Source: Bacterioplanoides sp965219715
GTDB lineage: Bacteria; Pseudomonadota; Gammaproteobacteria; Pseudomonadales; Oceanobacteraceae
Assembly: GCF_965219715.1 (NCBI RefSeq)
Contig: NZ_OZ244785.1
Location: forward strand, 4,278,001 to 4,342,000
DNA: 64,000 nt
Direction of reading: 5' to 3'
Of the stretch, positions 9,262 through 17,063 are shown one piece after another. Position numbers and translations under genes: made by a program. The notes beneath the pieces were generated by a model. The model worked only from the letters and a program-made list of their open reading frames with translations, did no database searches and had not been told where the DNA came from. Position 1 is the stretch's first letter; each line of letters starts with the position of its first letter.

Positions 9262-9433
9262 TTTATAACCTTGTTCTATCGTGTTGATTTTTTTGATGAA
9301 TTGGGCTTTCATAGCCGACTTGTTATAGAACTCACCGGCTTGTTTCGCACTATATTACAGCGAATAACTGTTGCTACCGAATCTGTTAAACAGGTCGAGA
9401 TAAACGATAATAACGATTGATACGAGAGAAAAC

Positions 9434-9868
9434 ATGGGTAAATTGATTGTTCGTAAAATTATTGTGGCATTGGTCTTTGCTGCTGTTTTGCCGGCACTGA
9501 TGCTGGCAGTGTTCCCACAGGCATTTGATGGCCAGACAGATTTACTGGTCACTCTGGCGGTAGCTGGTTTTGTTATCAGCCTGGTATCTGCGCAGTTGGT
9601 TCCTGCACGTCGTCGCCGTTACCGTGGTAGCGGTACCATTGTTGAAAATGACGTGGAAGATGGTCGTGAGCGTGGTGTGGTTAAGTGGTTCAACGTTAAA
9701 AAAGGTTTTGGTTTTATCACCTGGGATCAGGGCGAAGATGTGTTTGTTCACTTCCGTTCGATTCGTGGACAGGGTCACCGCTCTTTAACCGAAGGTCAGC
9801 GTGTTAAGTTTACCGTGGTTCGTGGTCAGAAAGGCCCTCAGGCAGAAGACGTATCAGCGATTCGTTAA
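9434..9868 (+). CDS. Membrane-anchored cold-shock domain protein
   Basis: The 144-residue protein has two hydrophobic segments (about residues 9-27 and 36-55), then an arginine-rich stretch ARRRRYRG and a complete cold-shock domain from about residue 78. RNP1 is KGFGFI and RNP2 is VFVHF, so single-stranded nucleic-acid binding is expected. The positive-inside rule puts the domain in the cytoplasm. Ordinary Csp proteins are soluble and about 70 residues. GAGAG precedes the ATG. A terminator follows. Confidence 0.85.
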   Translation: MGKLIVRKIIVALVFAAVLPALMLAVFPQAFDGQTDLLVTLAVAGFVISLVSAQLVPARRRRYRGSGTIVENDVEDGRERGVVKWFNVKKGFGFITWDQGEDVFVHFRSIRGQGHRSLTEGQRVKFTVVRGQKGPQAEDVSAIR

Positions 9869-9884
9869 TATCTGCGAGACAAAA

Positions 9885-9922
9885 TAAAAAAGCCGCATTA
9901 CTCAGGTAATGCGGCTTTTTTT
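9885..9922. terminator. Bidirectional terminator after the cold-shock gene
   Basis: AGCCGCATTA (9891-9900) pairs perfectly with TAATGCGGCT (9907-9916) around a 6-nt loop, with an A-run before and a T-run after. It serves the cold-shock gene on the plus strand and whatever is transcribed from suhB or the small ORF on the minus strand. Confidence 0.9.
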
Positions 9923-9940
9923 GTATTTGCGATTCAGCAG

Positions 9941-10033
9941 CTATTGCTGATCTTTGTGAAGTTCCAGTTCATCACAGCCCTGAGGCTCCGCGTACCACTG
10001 CATAATCAATGTCAGCTGTTGCCATATCAGCAT
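9941..10033 (-). CDS. Possible 30-residue small protein downstream of suhB
   Basis: An ATG at 10033 opens a 30-codon frame ending in TAG at 9941. It has GGGAG nine bases upstream and a TATACT hexamer further upstream (about 10070-10065), and it stops just before the shared terminator. The predicted peptide starts MLIWQQLTLIMQWYAEPQG and ends in a charged tail. I recognise no family. Presence of promoter-like, ribosome-binding and terminator elements is the only support; it could be chance. Confidence 0.3.
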   Translation of the reverse strand: MLIWQQLTLIMQWYAEPQGCDELELHKDQQ

Positions 10034-10049
10034 TATGACGTTCTCCCGC

Positions 10050-10085
10050 TCCGGTAATGAACTCAGTATAGTTCGGCTTACCGGA
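10050..10085. other. Long nested hairpin between suhB and the small ORF
   Basis: TCCGGTAA (10050-10057) pairs with TTACCGGA (10078-10085), and inside it GAACT pairs with AGTTC. No T-run follows on either strand. It could be an mRNA 3'-end or processing structure, or an operator around the TATACT element in its loop. Confidence 0.45.
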
Positions 10086-10133
10086 AGGGAAGGGGGAAAT
10101 CACAATACTTATGTAGCGCTGTGTGAACGTGTG

Positions 10134-10907
10134 TTACTTCAGTGCAACCAGTGCTTTTAACAGGCGAGGGTTGCTCACGACCAGGTTGGCAGGTGCTTTC
10201 AGTTGTGGCTGACCACTGGCATCGGCTAACAGGCAGCCGGCTTCTGAAGCAATCAGGCTGCCAGCCGTTAATGCAAACTCATCAACATTGCTCAGCAGTG
10301 CACCCTGGAAACGGTCAGCGGCAACGTAAGCCAGCGACAGAGCGTTGGAACCGATGTTGCGCAGGTCATAGCTTTTCACCATCAGGCTTTGCAGGCGCTG
10401 ACGCTGATCGAAGGCTTCTTCGTTGCTGCTGCGTGGTAGGGTGTAGCCGATGATGCTGTCTTCCAGAGTATTCACATTGCTGGCGCGGATACGGCGGTTG
10501 TTCAGCTGGGTACCACGGCCACGTGATGCGCTGAATTCATCGCCATTCATCGGATTAACCATGATGGCATGTTCAGTCTTGCCGTTTTGCAGGCAGCTGA
10601 TGATGATGGCAAAAGACGGAATTCCCACACGGAAGTTAGATACTTCATCGATAACACATACTTGCCAGGTCGGCTGTTTTTCATCGGTGATGTTGTCACC
10701 GGTTTCACGACCATAGAAGTTGTGTTCAGGTAAGGATTTCTTCAGCTCGAAGATAATGCCTTTTTCCAGACCGATAGTGCAGTCTGCAATAAACTTGGCT
10801 TTTTCCTGATCGCTGCTTTGCGAAGCATCAAAACGATCCAGGCGGCGAACTAAATCCTGACCAGCATTACGCGCAGCGCGCAACGCCAGGTTAACCATGG
10901 GCTGCAT
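10134..10907 (-). CDS. suhB: SuhB / inositol monophosphatase family protein, degenerate active site
   Basis: Homologous over its length (257 residues) to SuhB, which in E. coli is both an inositol monophosphatase and an rRNA transcription antitermination factor. Position next to trmJ supports orthology. The metal-binding motifs are broken. The usual EES is RET. DPLDGTTNF is shortened by three residues to DEVSNF, losing the second aspartate. The usual WDxAAG is EFALTAG, losing the last metal aspartate. The fold landmarks GSxALxLAYVAA and the C-terminal NPRLLKAL are kept. I infer a non-catalytic protein. TATAAT on the minus strand (10949-10944) may be its -10. Confidence 0.85.
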   Translation of the reverse strand: MQPMVNLALRAARNAGQDLVRRLDRFDASQSSDQEKAKFIADCTIGLEKGIIFELKKSLPEHNFYGRETGDNITDEKQPTWQVCVIDEVSNFRVGIPSFAIIISCLQNGKTEHAIMVNPMNGDEFSASRGRGTQLNNRRIRASNVNTLEDSIIGYTLPRSSNEEAFDQRQRLQSLMVKSYDLRNIGSNALSLAYVAADRFQGALLSNVDEFALTAGSLIASEAGCLLADASGQPQLKAPANLVVSNPRLLKALVALK

Positions 10908-11027
10908 AGGAATTGCTATCTCTTAAAGAACGGGGAACCGGCGATTATATCATCAGGCAAAGCTTTTGCGCTACACTGTCGGCCTCTGTTGTTACACACC
11001 TTTTATTGCAGGAGATCAGGCCCCGTT

Positions 11028-11813
11028 ATGCTCGACAATATTGTGATTGTTATGGTCAATACCACTCATTCCGGTAATATCGGGGCAGCGGCCCGGGCAA
11101 TGAAAAATATGGGGCTAAGTCAGCTGGTGCTGGTGGACCCGAAGGCGGCTATTGATGAGGAGGCGATTCAGCGTTCGTCACGCGCGGAAGATATCCTGCA
11201 TCAAGCACGTATTGTTGCTTCGTTAGAAGAAGCGATTGCCGACTGTGGTCTGGTGGTGGGTACCAGTGCACGCAGTCGTTATATCCCCTGGCCATTAATG
11301 AACCCACGCGAATGCGCTGCCAAGGCTGCGATGGCTTCCGCCAATGGCAATAAAATTGCGTTGGTGTTCGGGCGTGAATCGAGTGGTTTGACCAACGACG
11401 AATTACACCTGTGTCATGCACACGTACATATTCCGACCGTCGAAGACTTTTCTTCTCTGAACGTCGCCCAGGCGATTCAGGTGATGTGTTATGAAATGCG
11501 CCTGGCTGCGATTTCTGAACCGGCACTGCAGCAGGAAGAATCAGCCTGGGGGGTGGAGTGGGATTACGAACTGGCCAACCATGAGCAGTTGAACGGTATG
11601 TTGCATCATTTGGAACAAACCATGGTTGATATTGGCTTCTTAGACCCCAATACACCTAAGCAAACCATGTCGCGCCTGCGCCGCCTGTTTCAGCGTGCCG
11701 GTGTCGACAAGATGGAAGTTAATATTTTACGCGGCATATTCAGTGCCGTTCAGCGTCAGCAAAAAGTACAGGGTGTACAGCAAGACGCAGTTAAGACCGG
11801 AGACTCAGATTGA
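11028..11813 (+). CDS. trmJ: tRNA (cytidine/uridine-32-2'-O)-methyltransferase TrmJ
   Basis: TrmJ methylates the ribose of position 32 in tRNA anticodon loops; it is a SPOUT enzyme. The protein (261 residues) starts MLDNIVIVMVNTTHSGNIG and has the SPOUT knot motifs ALVFGRESSGLTNDEL and IPTVEDFSSLNVAQAIQV. The ATG at 11028 follows CAGG; an in-frame upstream start at 10989 adds residues not found in the family. The stop overlaps the cysE start by four bases. Confidence 0.93.
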   Translation: MLDNIVIVMVNTTHSGNIGAAARAMKNMGLSQLVLVDPKAAIDEEAIQRSSRAEDILHQARIVASLEEAIADCGLVVGTSARSRYIPWPLMNPRECAAKAAMASANGNKIALVFGRESSGLTNDELHLCHAHVHIPTVEDFSSLNVAQAIQVMCYEMRLAAISEPALQQEESAWGVEWDYELANHEQLNGMLHHLEQTMVDIGFLDPNTPKQTMSRLRRLFQRAGVDKMEVNILRGIFSAVQRQQKVQGVQQDAVKTGDSD

Positions 11814-12634
11814 GTATCAAAAATATTCGTGAAGATATCGCCTGCGTTTTTGAACGTGATCCGGCGGCACGTAACACCTTTGAGGTGATCACTACTTATC
11901 CGGGTGTGCACGCGATTGTGCATTACCGCATGGCTAACTGGCTGTGGCGCAAAAATTTCAAATGGTTGTCGCGTTTTCTGTCGACCTTCAGTCGTTGGAT
12001 GACAGGCATCGAAATCCATCCGGGTGCGACCATTGGTCGTCGCTTCTTTATTGATCACGGTATGGGTGTTGTTATCGGCGAAACCGCTGAGATTGGTGAT
12101 GATTGTACCCTGTATCACGGTGTGACTTTAGGTGGCACCAGCTGGAATAAAGGTAAGCGTCACCCGACGCTGAAAAACGGTGTTGTTGTAGGTGCTGGTG
12201 CCAAAGTGCTGGGCCCGATTGTTGTGGGTGAAAATGCACGGATCGGTTCCAATGCTGTTGTGACCAAAGAAGTACCTGAGGCGGTAACGGTTGTTGGGAT
12301 TCCTGGGCGGATTGTCCGTAAGGCGACGGCCGAACAAGCCAGTCGCCGGAAGGAAATGGCCGAGAAAATGGGCTTTGATGCCTATGGTATCGCTGATGAA
12401 ATGCCGGACCCGATTGCTCGTTCTATCCATAACATGATGGATCATATGCACGCTGTTGACCGCAAAATCGATAGCATGTGCAAGGCGTTGAGTGACCTGG
12501 GTGATAACACCTGCAATGAAGCACTGCCGGAGTTGGAGCAGGAAACCTTTGTGGCGTTGGGTGAAGAACCTGAGGCGCTCAGCGAAGGCGCTAATGCAGA
12601 AAGTAGCAGTGGGCAAAACTCTGCTGAAAAATAG
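11810..12634 (+). CDS. cysE: Serine O-acetyltransferase CysE
   Basis: CysE acetylates L-serine to O-acetylserine for cysteine synthesis. The 274-residue protein has an N-terminal helical part, then a left-handed parallel beta-helix of hexapeptide repeats starting at IEIHPGATIG and DHGMGVVIGETAEIGD, with DH and the GGTSW loop intact. The C-terminal 85 residues are acidic and poorly conserved. Translation probably starts at TTG 11810, overlapping the trmJ stop as TTGA, with CGGAG upstream. It lies directly before iscR, whose operator touches the cysE stop codon; cysteine is the sulfur donor for IscS. Confidence 0.92.
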   Translation: MSIKNIREDIACVFERDPAARNTFEVITTYPGVHAIVHYRMANWLWRKNFKWLSRFLSTFSRWMTGIEIHPGATIGRRFFIDHGMGVVIGETAEIGDDCTLYHGVTLGGTSWNKGKRHPTLKNGVVVGAGAKVLGPIVVGENARIGSNAVVTKEVPEAVTVVGIPGRIVRKATAEQASRRKEMAEKMGFDAYGIADEMPDPIARSIHNMMDHMHAVDRKIDSMCKALSDLGDNTCNEALPELEQETFVALGEEPEALSEGANAESSSGQNSAEK

Positions 12635-12655
12635 TTGACTAAAATAGTCGGGTAT
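12631..12655 (+). promoter_or_regulatory. IscR type 1 operator upstream of iscR
   Basis: The 25-bp element ATAGTTGACTAAAATAGTCG followed by GGTAT matches the type 1 IscR-binding consensus ATASYYGACTRWWWYAGTCRRSTAT known from E. coli. It overlaps the cysE stop codon and the iscR -35 box, so holo-IscR should repress iscR by occlusion. Confidence 0.88.
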
Positions 12656-12664
12656 ACGCATAAT
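12635..12664 (+). promoter_or_regulatory. iscR promoter
   Basis: TTGACT (12635-12640) and CATAAT (12659-12664) are 18 bp apart; the -35 box is embedded in the IscR operator. The iscR ATG is at 12694 with GGAGG at 12682. Confidence 0.7.
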
Positions 12665-12693
12665 GCCACCGTGATTAGATTGGAGGTGGCGTT

Positions 12694-13179
12694 ATGCGCT
12701 TAACAACAAAAGGCCGCTATGCGGTAACTGCCATGTTGGACCTGGCAATTCATGCCCAGAGTGGACCTGTAAGTCTGAGTGATATTTCTGGCCGACAGGG
12801 AATCTCCCTTTCTTATCTTGAGCAATTGTTCTCAAAATTGCGTCGTAACGGACTGGTCGCCAGTGTTCGTGGCCCGGGTGGTGGTTATCGCCTGAGTCGT
12901 AATGATGACGAGATTCATGTGGCGGAAATTATCGACGCTGTTAATGAATCCATGGATGCGACTAAGTGTAACCGCCAGGGTGATTGCCAAAATGGCGACG
13001 CGTGTTTGACCCATCATTTATGGATTGATCTGAGTGATCAGATCCATGCCTTCCTGCGTGGAATTACCCTGAAAAGCCTGATTGAGCGCGAAGAAGTTCG
13101 TCAGATTGCTGATCGTCAGGATGAAAGCAGCGCAAATCGTATCGATGCCATCCTGAACGAGGAAGTGGCGCTGGCCTGA
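12694..13179 (+). CDS. iscR: Fe-S cluster regulator IscR
   Basis: Rrf2-family winged-helix regulator that senses [2Fe-2S] status and represses its own operon. The 161-residue protein starts MRLTTKGRYAVTAMLDLA and carries Cys92, Cys98, Cys104 and His107, the exact ligand positions of E. coli IscR. A strong GGAGG and an IscR type 1 operator lie upstream. Only iscS follows it from the usual isc operon. Confidence 0.96.
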   Translation: MRLTTKGRYAVTAMLDLAIHAQSGPVSLSDISGRQGISLSYLEQLFSKLRRNGLVASVRGPGGGYRLSRNDDEIHVAEIIDAVNESMDATKCNRQGDCQNGDACLTHHLWIDLSDQIHAFLRGITLKSLIEREEVRQIADRQDESSANRIDAILNEEVALA

Positions 13180-13274
13180 TAGGGTCAGTAACCCTTCTTT
13201 TGCGGTCTGGGCTTGACCTGCCGGGCCGCCTGTCGACAATGGGCCACTTTCCTGACTGATATAGACGGCTCTGC

Positions 13275-14450
13275 ATGAAACCCATTTATCTCGATTACGC
13301 TGCTACCACCCCTGTTGACCCCCGTGTCGCTGAGATAATGGCGCAATGTCTGACGCTGGATGGCAACTTTGCCAACCCGGCTTCCCGATCCCATAAATTT
13401 GGCTGGCAGGCCGAGCAGGCTGTTGAAACTGCCCGTCGTCAGGTGGCTGACTTGTTTTCTGCAGATCCGCGGGAAATTGTCTGGACCTCGGGTGCGACGG
13501 AAAGTAATAACCTGGCGCTGAAAGGCGTAGTTGAGCAATTGAGAGCTGAGCAGCGCAGATCTGACGATCCTGATCAAACGTTGCATATCATTACTTCTGC
13601 GATTGAGCACAAGGCGATTCTTGATACCTGTGAATACCTGCAAGGTAAAGGTGTTGAGGTCAGTTACCTGACGCCGGACGCGGATGGCCTGATCAGTGCC
13701 GATCAGGTTGCGGATGCGTTGACGGAAAACACCTGTCTGGTGTCGCTGATGGCAGTGAATAACGAAATTGGTACCAAAACTGACATCTCAGCGGTTGCGG
13801 CACGATTAAAAGACCATAAAGCGCTGCTGCATGTGGATGCCGCGCAAGCGGTGGCCAAGCAGGAAATTGATGTGAATGCCTGGGGGGTTGATCTGATGTC
13901 GATTTCCGCCCACAAAATGTATGGCCCGAAAGGCATTGGTGCATTGTATGTGCGGCGCGAGCCTCAGGTTAAGCTGGTGGCCCAGATTCATGGCGGTGGT
14001 CATGAGCGGGGTATGCGTTCGGGCACTTTGGCGACTCATCAGTTGGTTGGTTTTGGTGAGGCGGCCAGGATTGCCAAAGAAGAGCAGCAGGCGGATGAGC
14101 AACGTATTCGTGGCTTGCGCGATCGTTTGTGGCAGGGGTTGGAAGCGCTGGGTGAGGTTTACCTGAACGGTGATCTGCAGCAGCGCAGCGCCGGCCACCT
14201 GAATGCCAGCTTTGCCGGAGTTGACGGTGAGATTCTGCTGGCTTCCCTGGCGAAAGTTGCGGTGTCATCCGGCTCAGCCTGTAATTCCGCCAGTGTCGCG
14301 CCATCCTATGTGCTGAAAGCGATTGGTCGCAGTGATGAGCTGGCTCATGCCGGTTTGCGCTTCTCGGTTGGTCGCTTTACCACTGAAGAAGATATCGACA
14401 ATACCGTTGCTGAAGTCGGTCGGGTTATCGGCTTGTTACGCAAGGCATAA
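13275..14450 (+). CDS. iscS: Cysteine desulfurase, IscS-like, short C-terminus
   Basis: PLP enzyme that removes sulfur from cysteine as an enzyme persulfide. The 391-residue protein keeps the PLP lysine (SAHKMYGPKG), the EHKA histidine and the active-site loop SSGSACNSASVAPSYV with its catalytic cysteine. It ends at IGLLRKA, so the roughly 22-residue tail of canonical IscS, which ends in IEWAHH and docks IscU, is absent. The usual followers iscU, iscA, hscB, hscA, fdx and iscX are also missing; ndk comes next. The start has a weak ribosome binding site, 95 bp after iscR. Confidence 0.92.
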   Translation: MKPIYLDYAATTPVDPRVAEIMAQCLTLDGNFANPASRSHKFGWQAEQAVETARRQVADLFSADPREIVWTSGATESNNLALKGVVEQLRAEQRRSDDPDQTLHIITSAIEHKAILDTCEYLQGKGVEVSYLTPDADGLISADQVADALTENTCLVSLMAVNNEIGTKTDISAVAARLKDHKALLHVDAAQAVAKQEIDVNAWGVDLMSISAHKMYGPKGIGALYVRREPQVKLVAQIHGGGHERGMRSGTLATHQLVGFGEAARIAKEEQQADEQRIRGLRDRLWQGLEALGEVYLNGDLQQRSAGHLNASFAGVDGEILLASLAKVAVSSGSACNSASVAPSYVLKAIGRSDELAHAGLRFSVGRFTTEEDIDNTVAEVGRVIGLLRKA

Positions 14451-14501
14451 TTTTTACCCGGAATCCACTGAATACGCGTACAACTTTCATCAAAAGGTGC
14501 G

Positions 14502-14507
14502 TATAAT
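14502..14507 (+). promoter_or_regulatory. -10 box of ndk
   Basis: A consensus TATAAT lies 61 bp before the ndk ATG, with no convincing -35. The gap between iscS and ndk has no terminator that I can see. Confidence 0.5.
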
Positions 14508-14568
14508 TCGCGGGTTTTATTTTTCGTAAACACTTTTTAACCATTAATTGACTATTTTGGAGCTTAAA

Positions 14569-14994
14569 ATGGCTGTAGAACGCACCCTGTCTATCGTTAA
14601 ACCAGACGCAGTTGGCAAAAACGTAATCGGTGAAATCCTGGCTCGTTTCGAGAAAGCTGGCCTGCAAATCGTTGCTGCTAAAATGCTGCAACTGGACGAC
14701 GAAAAAGCTGGCGGTTTCTACGCTGAGCACGCTGAGCGTCCTTTCTTCAAAGATCTGGTTGGTTTCATGACTTCTGGTCCTGTTGTTGTACAGGTTCTGG
14801 AAGGTGAAGGCGCAATCGCTAAAAACCGTGAGCTGATGGGTGCTACTAACCCACAAGAAGCTGACGCAGGCACCATTCGCGCTGACTTCGCTCAGAGCAT
14901 CGATGCGAACGCTGTACACGGTTCTGACTCTGCTGAGTCTGCTGCTCGCGAAATCGATTACTTCTTCGCTGCTGAAGAAATCTGCCCTCGCTAA
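14569..14994 (+). CDS. ndk: Nucleoside diphosphate kinase
   Basis: Ndk balances nucleoside triphosphate pools through a phosphohistidine intermediate. The 141-residue protein starts MAVERTLSIVKPDAVGKN and has the catalytic histidine in NAVHGSDS. TTGGAG precedes the ATG at 14569. An in-frame ATG at 14548 lies within the leader and would add seven residues. Codon use looks biased, as expected for a highly expressed gene. Confidence 0.96.
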   Translation: MAVERTLSIVKPDAVGKNVIGEILARFEKAGLQIVAAKMLQLDDEKAGGFYAEHAERPFFKDLVGFMTSGPVVVQVLEGEGAIAKNRELMGATNPQEADAGTIRADFAQSIDANAVHGSDSAESAAREIDYFFAAEEICPR

Positions 14995-15001
14995 GCACTT
15001 G

Positions 15002-15055
15002 TTGCCGGAGGACTCGTTTCTCCGGCAAATGTTCGGAAGGCGTCGGACGCCTTCC
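15002..15055. other. Two tandem hairpins between ndk and rlmN
   Basis: TTGCCGGAG pairs with CTCCGGCAA (15002-15028) and GGAAGGCGTC with GACGCCTTCC (15035-15055). Neither is followed by a T-run. They may stabilise the ndk mRNA 3' end or attenuate read-through into rlmN. Confidence 0.55.
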
Positions 15056-15118
15056 GTTGCCCGTCAGGAAGCACCTTGTTTGTCAGTTCGCTGACAGTAT
15101 CTCCAGGTAACCAATTCG

Positions 15119-16258
15119 ATGTCTGATACTGCTGAAAAAATTAATTTACTGGGTTTATCCCCGCAGAAGATGGAAGCTTTTTTTGCCGATATGGGTGAAA
15201 AGAAATTCCGTGCGCAACAGATGTTGAAATGGATTCACCAATACGGTGAAGCTGACTTCGACAAGATGACCAACATGAGCAAAGGCCTGCGTGCCAAGCT
15301 GGCGGCCATCAGCGAAGTGAAACTGCCGGAAGTGATTTATGACGAAACTTCCAAAGACGGCACCCGTAAATGGGTAATGCGTATGGAAGGTGGCAGCTCG
15401 GTTGAAACTGTTTATATCCCGGAGAAAGAGCGCGGCACTTTGTGTGTGAGCTCGCAGATTGGTTGCTCGCTGGATTGCTCGTTTTGTTCCACCGGTAAAC
15501 AGGGTTTTAATCGCGATTTAAGTGCTGCCGAAATTATCGGCCAGGTATATGTCGCCGCAATGGCATTCCATGAGCCGGGCGAACGCCGTGAACGTAAAAT
15601 CACCAACGTGGTGATGATGGGCATGGGCGAACCGCTGCTGAATTTTGATAACGTTGTTGATGCCATGGCATTGATGATGGAAGACAACGCCTATGGCTTG
15701 TCGAAACGCCGTGTAACCCTGAGTACCTCAGGTGTGGTGCCGAAGATTGATCAGTTGGGTGAAATTACCGATGTGTCGCTGGCGATTTCGCTGCACGCGC
15801 CCAATGATGAATTGCGTAATCAGTTAGTACCTCTGAATAAAAAGTACCCGATCAAAGAATTGATTGCTTCGGTCAATCGTTACCTCGATAAATTACCTGA
15901 CCGTCGCAAGGCCACCATCGAATACACCTTAATCGACGGTGTTAACGATGAACTGGAACATGCGGAACAATTAGCGGAACTGATGAAGCAGGTACCGTGC
16001 AAAATTAACCTGATTCCGTTTAACCCGTTTCCGAATTCCGGTTATAAACGCCCGAGTAATAACCGCACTTATCGTTTCCGTGATCATCTGATTAATGCCG
16101 GTCACATCGTCACCATTCGTTCTACTCGTGGTGACGATATTGATGCAGCTTGTGGTCAGCTGGTTGGCCGGGTAGAAGACCGAACTCGTCGTAGCGCGAA
16201 ATATATTAATGCGGTACAACTGGATGAATCTGAAGTTCAATCTGAGGCTCGTCATTAA
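15119..16258 (+). CDS. rlmN: Dual-specificity rRNA/tRNA methyltransferase RlmN
   Basis: Radical SAM enzyme that makes m2A2503 in 23S rRNA and m2A37 in some tRNAs. The 379-residue protein carries the CxxxCxxC cluster motif in GCSLDCSFC (about residues 116-123), the substrate-binding blocks VMMGMGEPLLN and SLHAPND, and a conserved cysteine near the C-terminus in DAACGQL. The stop overlaps the pilW start as TAATG. Confidence 0.95.
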   Translation: MSDTAEKINLLGLSPQKMEAFFADMGEKKFRAQQMLKWIHQYGEADFDKMTNMSKGLRAKLAAISEVKLPEVIYDETSKDGTRKWVMRMEGGSSVETVYIPEKERGTLCVSSQIGCSLDCSFCSTGKQGFNRDLSAAEIIGQVYVAAMAFHEPGERRERKITNVVMMGMGEPLLNFDNVVDAMALMMEDNAYGLSKRRVTLSTSGVVPKIDQLGEITDVSLAISLHAPNDELRNQLVPLNKKYPIKELIASVNRYLDKLPDRRKATIEYTLIDGVNDELEHAEQLAELMKQVPCKINLIPFNPFPNSGYKRPSNNRTYRFRDHLINAGHIVTIRSTRGDDIDAACGQLVGRVEDRTRRSAKYINAVQLDESEVQSEARH

Positions 16259-17061
16259 TGTCGAAGGGAAATCGTTGGATCAAATACCTGGCTGCTGCCA
16301 CGCTGGCGTTATTACTCAGTGCTTGTGTGACCGTGGTGGAAAGCCCGTTTAATAAGAAAGCATCCCCGGACAAAGCGGTTGAAAATTACACCCAGCTGGG
16401 CCTGGCGTATATCAAAAATGGCCGGGTGGACTGGGCCCGTCAGCGTTTAAACCGGGCACTGGATATTAACCCGGAGTACGCGCCAGCACACGATGGTATG
16501 GGCTTGTTATGGCAGGCCGAAGGCGAGCTGGATCTGGCGGAAGAGTCGTTTAAAAAAGCCATCAGCCTGGATGAGCAGTTTAGCCAGGCGAAGCATCATT
16601 TAGGCCGCCTGTATGCTCAGACCAAGCGCTTTGAAGACGCAAATGATGAATTAACCGAAGTGGCGGAAAACCGCTATTACGAAAACCGCGTGGCAGCCTA
16701 TAACGATCTGGCGATTAACGCTTATCGCTGGGGCAAGCCGGAACTGGCTGTAAAGTCATATCGCGAGTCTCTGCGTATCATGCCGTACAACGTGGATGCA
16801 CTGGTGAATATCTCGACTCTGCTGTTTGAAGCGCAAAACTACAGCGAGTCACAAAAGTACTTTGATCGTCTGGATCGTTTAGCCAAACGTCAGCAAACGC
16901 AGCACAACGCCCACAGCTTGTGGCTCGGTATTAAGCTGGCTGCGATCAGCCAGAACACCAAGCGTGCGATTGAGTTAGCGTCTGAGCTGAAGCAGAACTT
17001 CCCGGACTCGAAAGAATACAAGCAATATCAGCAATCGCTGTCGGCAGTTAGCGGAAATTAA
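16258..17061 (+). CDS. pilW: Type IV pilus biogenesis/stability lipoprotein PilW (PilF)
   Basis: PilW/PilF is an outer-membrane lipoprotein that helps PilQ secretin assembly. The 267-residue protein has a lipoprotein signal with lipobox LLSAC (Cys23) followed by at least five tetratricopeptide-like helix pairs. The ATG shares its A with the rlmN stop, so translation is coupled. ispG follows after two bases; rodZ, which usually sits between them in this gene order, is not present. Confidence 0.9.
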   Translation: MSKGNRWIKYLAAATLALLLSACVTVVESPFNKKASPDKAVENYTQLGLAYIKNGRVDWARQRLNRALDINPEYAPAHDGMGLLWQAEGELDLAEESFKKAISLDEQFSQAKHHLGRLYAQTKRFEDANDELTEVAENRYYENRVAAYNDLAINAYRWGKPELAVKSYRESLRIMPYNVDALVNISTLLFEAQNYSESQKYFDRLDRLAKRQQTQHNAHSLWLGIKLAAISQNTKRAIELASELKQNFPDSKEYKQYQQSLSAVSGN

Positions 17062-17063
17062 TT

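Noticed and set aside
9383..9393. CTGTTAAACAG as a LexA box upstream of the cold-shock gene
   Set aside because: The spacing between CTGT and ACAG is 3 bp, not the 8 bp of the gammaproteobacterial LexA site.
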